Source: Burkholderiales bacterium (GTDB lineage Bacteria > Pseudomonadota > Gammaproteobacteria > Burkholderiales > Burkholderiaceae_C). From it: a stretch of 6,137 nucleotides of DNA. Shown here one piece after another: positions 5,720-6,137 of this stretch. The notes beneath the pieces were generated by a model that saw only the letters and a program-made list of their open reading frames with translations, ran no database searches and was not told where the DNA came from. Numbering within the stretch: position 1 is the first letter of the stretch; each line of letters starts with the position of its first letter. The position numbers and the translations under genes were made by a program. The stretch lies in contig CANJKD010000167.1 in the NCBI GenBank assembly GCA_947474415.1, positions 1-6,137 of the forward strand, written 5' to 3'.

Positions 5720-6137
5720 TCAGACCTCCGCCTTGATGGGAATCGTGCGCTTCTTGTCGCTGCCGAACAGGCTCACTTCGCTCGTGCCTTCCGAACAGCC
5801 GTTGCCGAAGCTGAAGCCGCAGCCGCCGCGCACGTTGAAGGTGTTCTCGGCGTATTCGCGGTGCGTGGTCGGGATCACGAAACGGTCTTCGTAGTTGGCG
5901 ATGGCCATCACCTGGTACATCTCTTCGACCTCCGCCTGGCTGATGCCGACCTGCTTCAGCACCGCCGTGTTGATGCGGCCGTCGACATGCTTCTCACGCT
6001 GGTAGGCGCGCATCGCCAGCATGCGTTCGAGCGAGCGCACCACCGGCATCGTGTCGCCGGCGGTCAGCAGGTTGGCCAAGTACTTGACCGGAATGCGCAG
6101 CTGGTTCACGTCGGGGATCTCGCCGTTGATGCCCACA
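5720..6137 (-). CDS. narH: Respiratory nitrate reductase beta subunit NarH, C-terminal part (5' end beyond window)
   Basis: NarH is the Fe-S subunit of the cytoplasm-facing NarGHI complex. It carries electrons from the NarI hemes to the molybdenum centre of NarG. Only the last 138 complete codons are present and the reading frame stays open to the right edge. The first visible codon pair (GTG GGC) is internal, not a start. The fragment contains the conserved segment VNQLRIPVKYLANLLTAGDT, then a helical stretch with MYQVMAIANYEDRFVIP, then CGFSFGNGC near the end, all typical of the NarH C-terminal domain as in E. coli NarH. The cysteine clusters that bind the Fe-S centres lie in the missing N-terminal part. 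The stop is only 2 bp before the narJ start, and the narJ ribosome binding site lies inside the end of this gene. No frameshift or premature stop is seen. The identification is firm; subunit properties come from family knowledge. Confidence 0.96.
   Translation of the reverse strand, partial: VGINGEIPDVNQLRIPVKYLANLLTAGDTMPVVRSLERMLAMRAYQREKHVDGRINTAVLKQVGISQAEVEEMYQVMAIANYEDRFVIPTTHREYAENTFNVRGGCGFSFGNGCSEGTSEVSLFGSDKKRTIPIKAEV
5725..5729 (-). promoter_or_regulatory. Ribosome binding site of narJ (GGAGG)
   Basis: The minus strand reads GGAGG, 7 nt before the narJ ATG at 5717 and inside the last codons of narH. It supports that start and means narJ translation begins as ribosomes finish narH, so the two are probably coupled. 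Confidence 0.75.

Noticed and set aside
5720..6137. Reading the first visible codon (GTG at 6136) as the start of a small separate gene
   Set aside because: The sequence matches the internal and C-terminal part of NarH, and the frame continues beyond the window edge.

Overview
The window is GC-rich (about 68% in lines counted inside the metabolic genes). Every gene I can support lies on the minus strand, so transcription runs from the right edge to the left. Gene content, gene order and base composition suggest a facultatively denitrifying or nitrate-respiring proteobacterium, most likely a betaproteobacterium of the order Burkholderiales. The taxonomic call is an inference from protein resemblance and was not tested by a search.

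Layout from right to left (direction of transcription): the C-terminal part of narH (Fe-S subunit of the membrane-bound respiratory nitrate reductase, cut by the right edge); narJ (assembly chaperone), 2 bp after narH; narI (diheme cytochrome b subunit), overlapping narJ by ATGA; then, after 33 bp, a cytoplasmic parvulin-type peptidyl-prolyl isomerase of the NifM/PpiC kind that often accompanies nar operons. These four genes form a tight operon block with good ribosome binding sites. After a 111-bp gap containing a strong hairpin comes an ACAD10/11-like acyl-CoA dehydrogenase. After a further 107 bp there is a nitronate monooxygenase/2-nitropropane dioxygenase-family flavoenzyme. About 385 bp of less GC-rich DNA with no convincing gene follows. 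The left edge cuts a DUF2971-family gene of clearly lower GC (about 56%), which looks like accessory or recently acquired DNA.

How the genes work together: NarH, NarJ and NarI belong to the quinol-nitrate oxidoreductase NarGHI. NarI takes electrons from quinol through two hemes b, NarH passes them through Fe-S clusters to the molybdenum subunit NarG (outside the window), and NarJ assists cofactor insertion and membrane attachment. The isomerase is likely a folding helper for this complex. The acyl-CoA dehydrogenase and the nitronate monooxygenase share the strand but are separated by larger gaps, lack clear Shine-Dalgarno sequences, and may be an independent catabolic pair.

I found no convincing new biological system. 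The points most worth checking are the aspartate at the predicted catalytic-base position of the dehydrogenase, the co-directional placement of the last two enzymes behind nar, the hairpin between the isomerase and dehydrogenase genes, and the composition shift leading into the DUF2971 gene.
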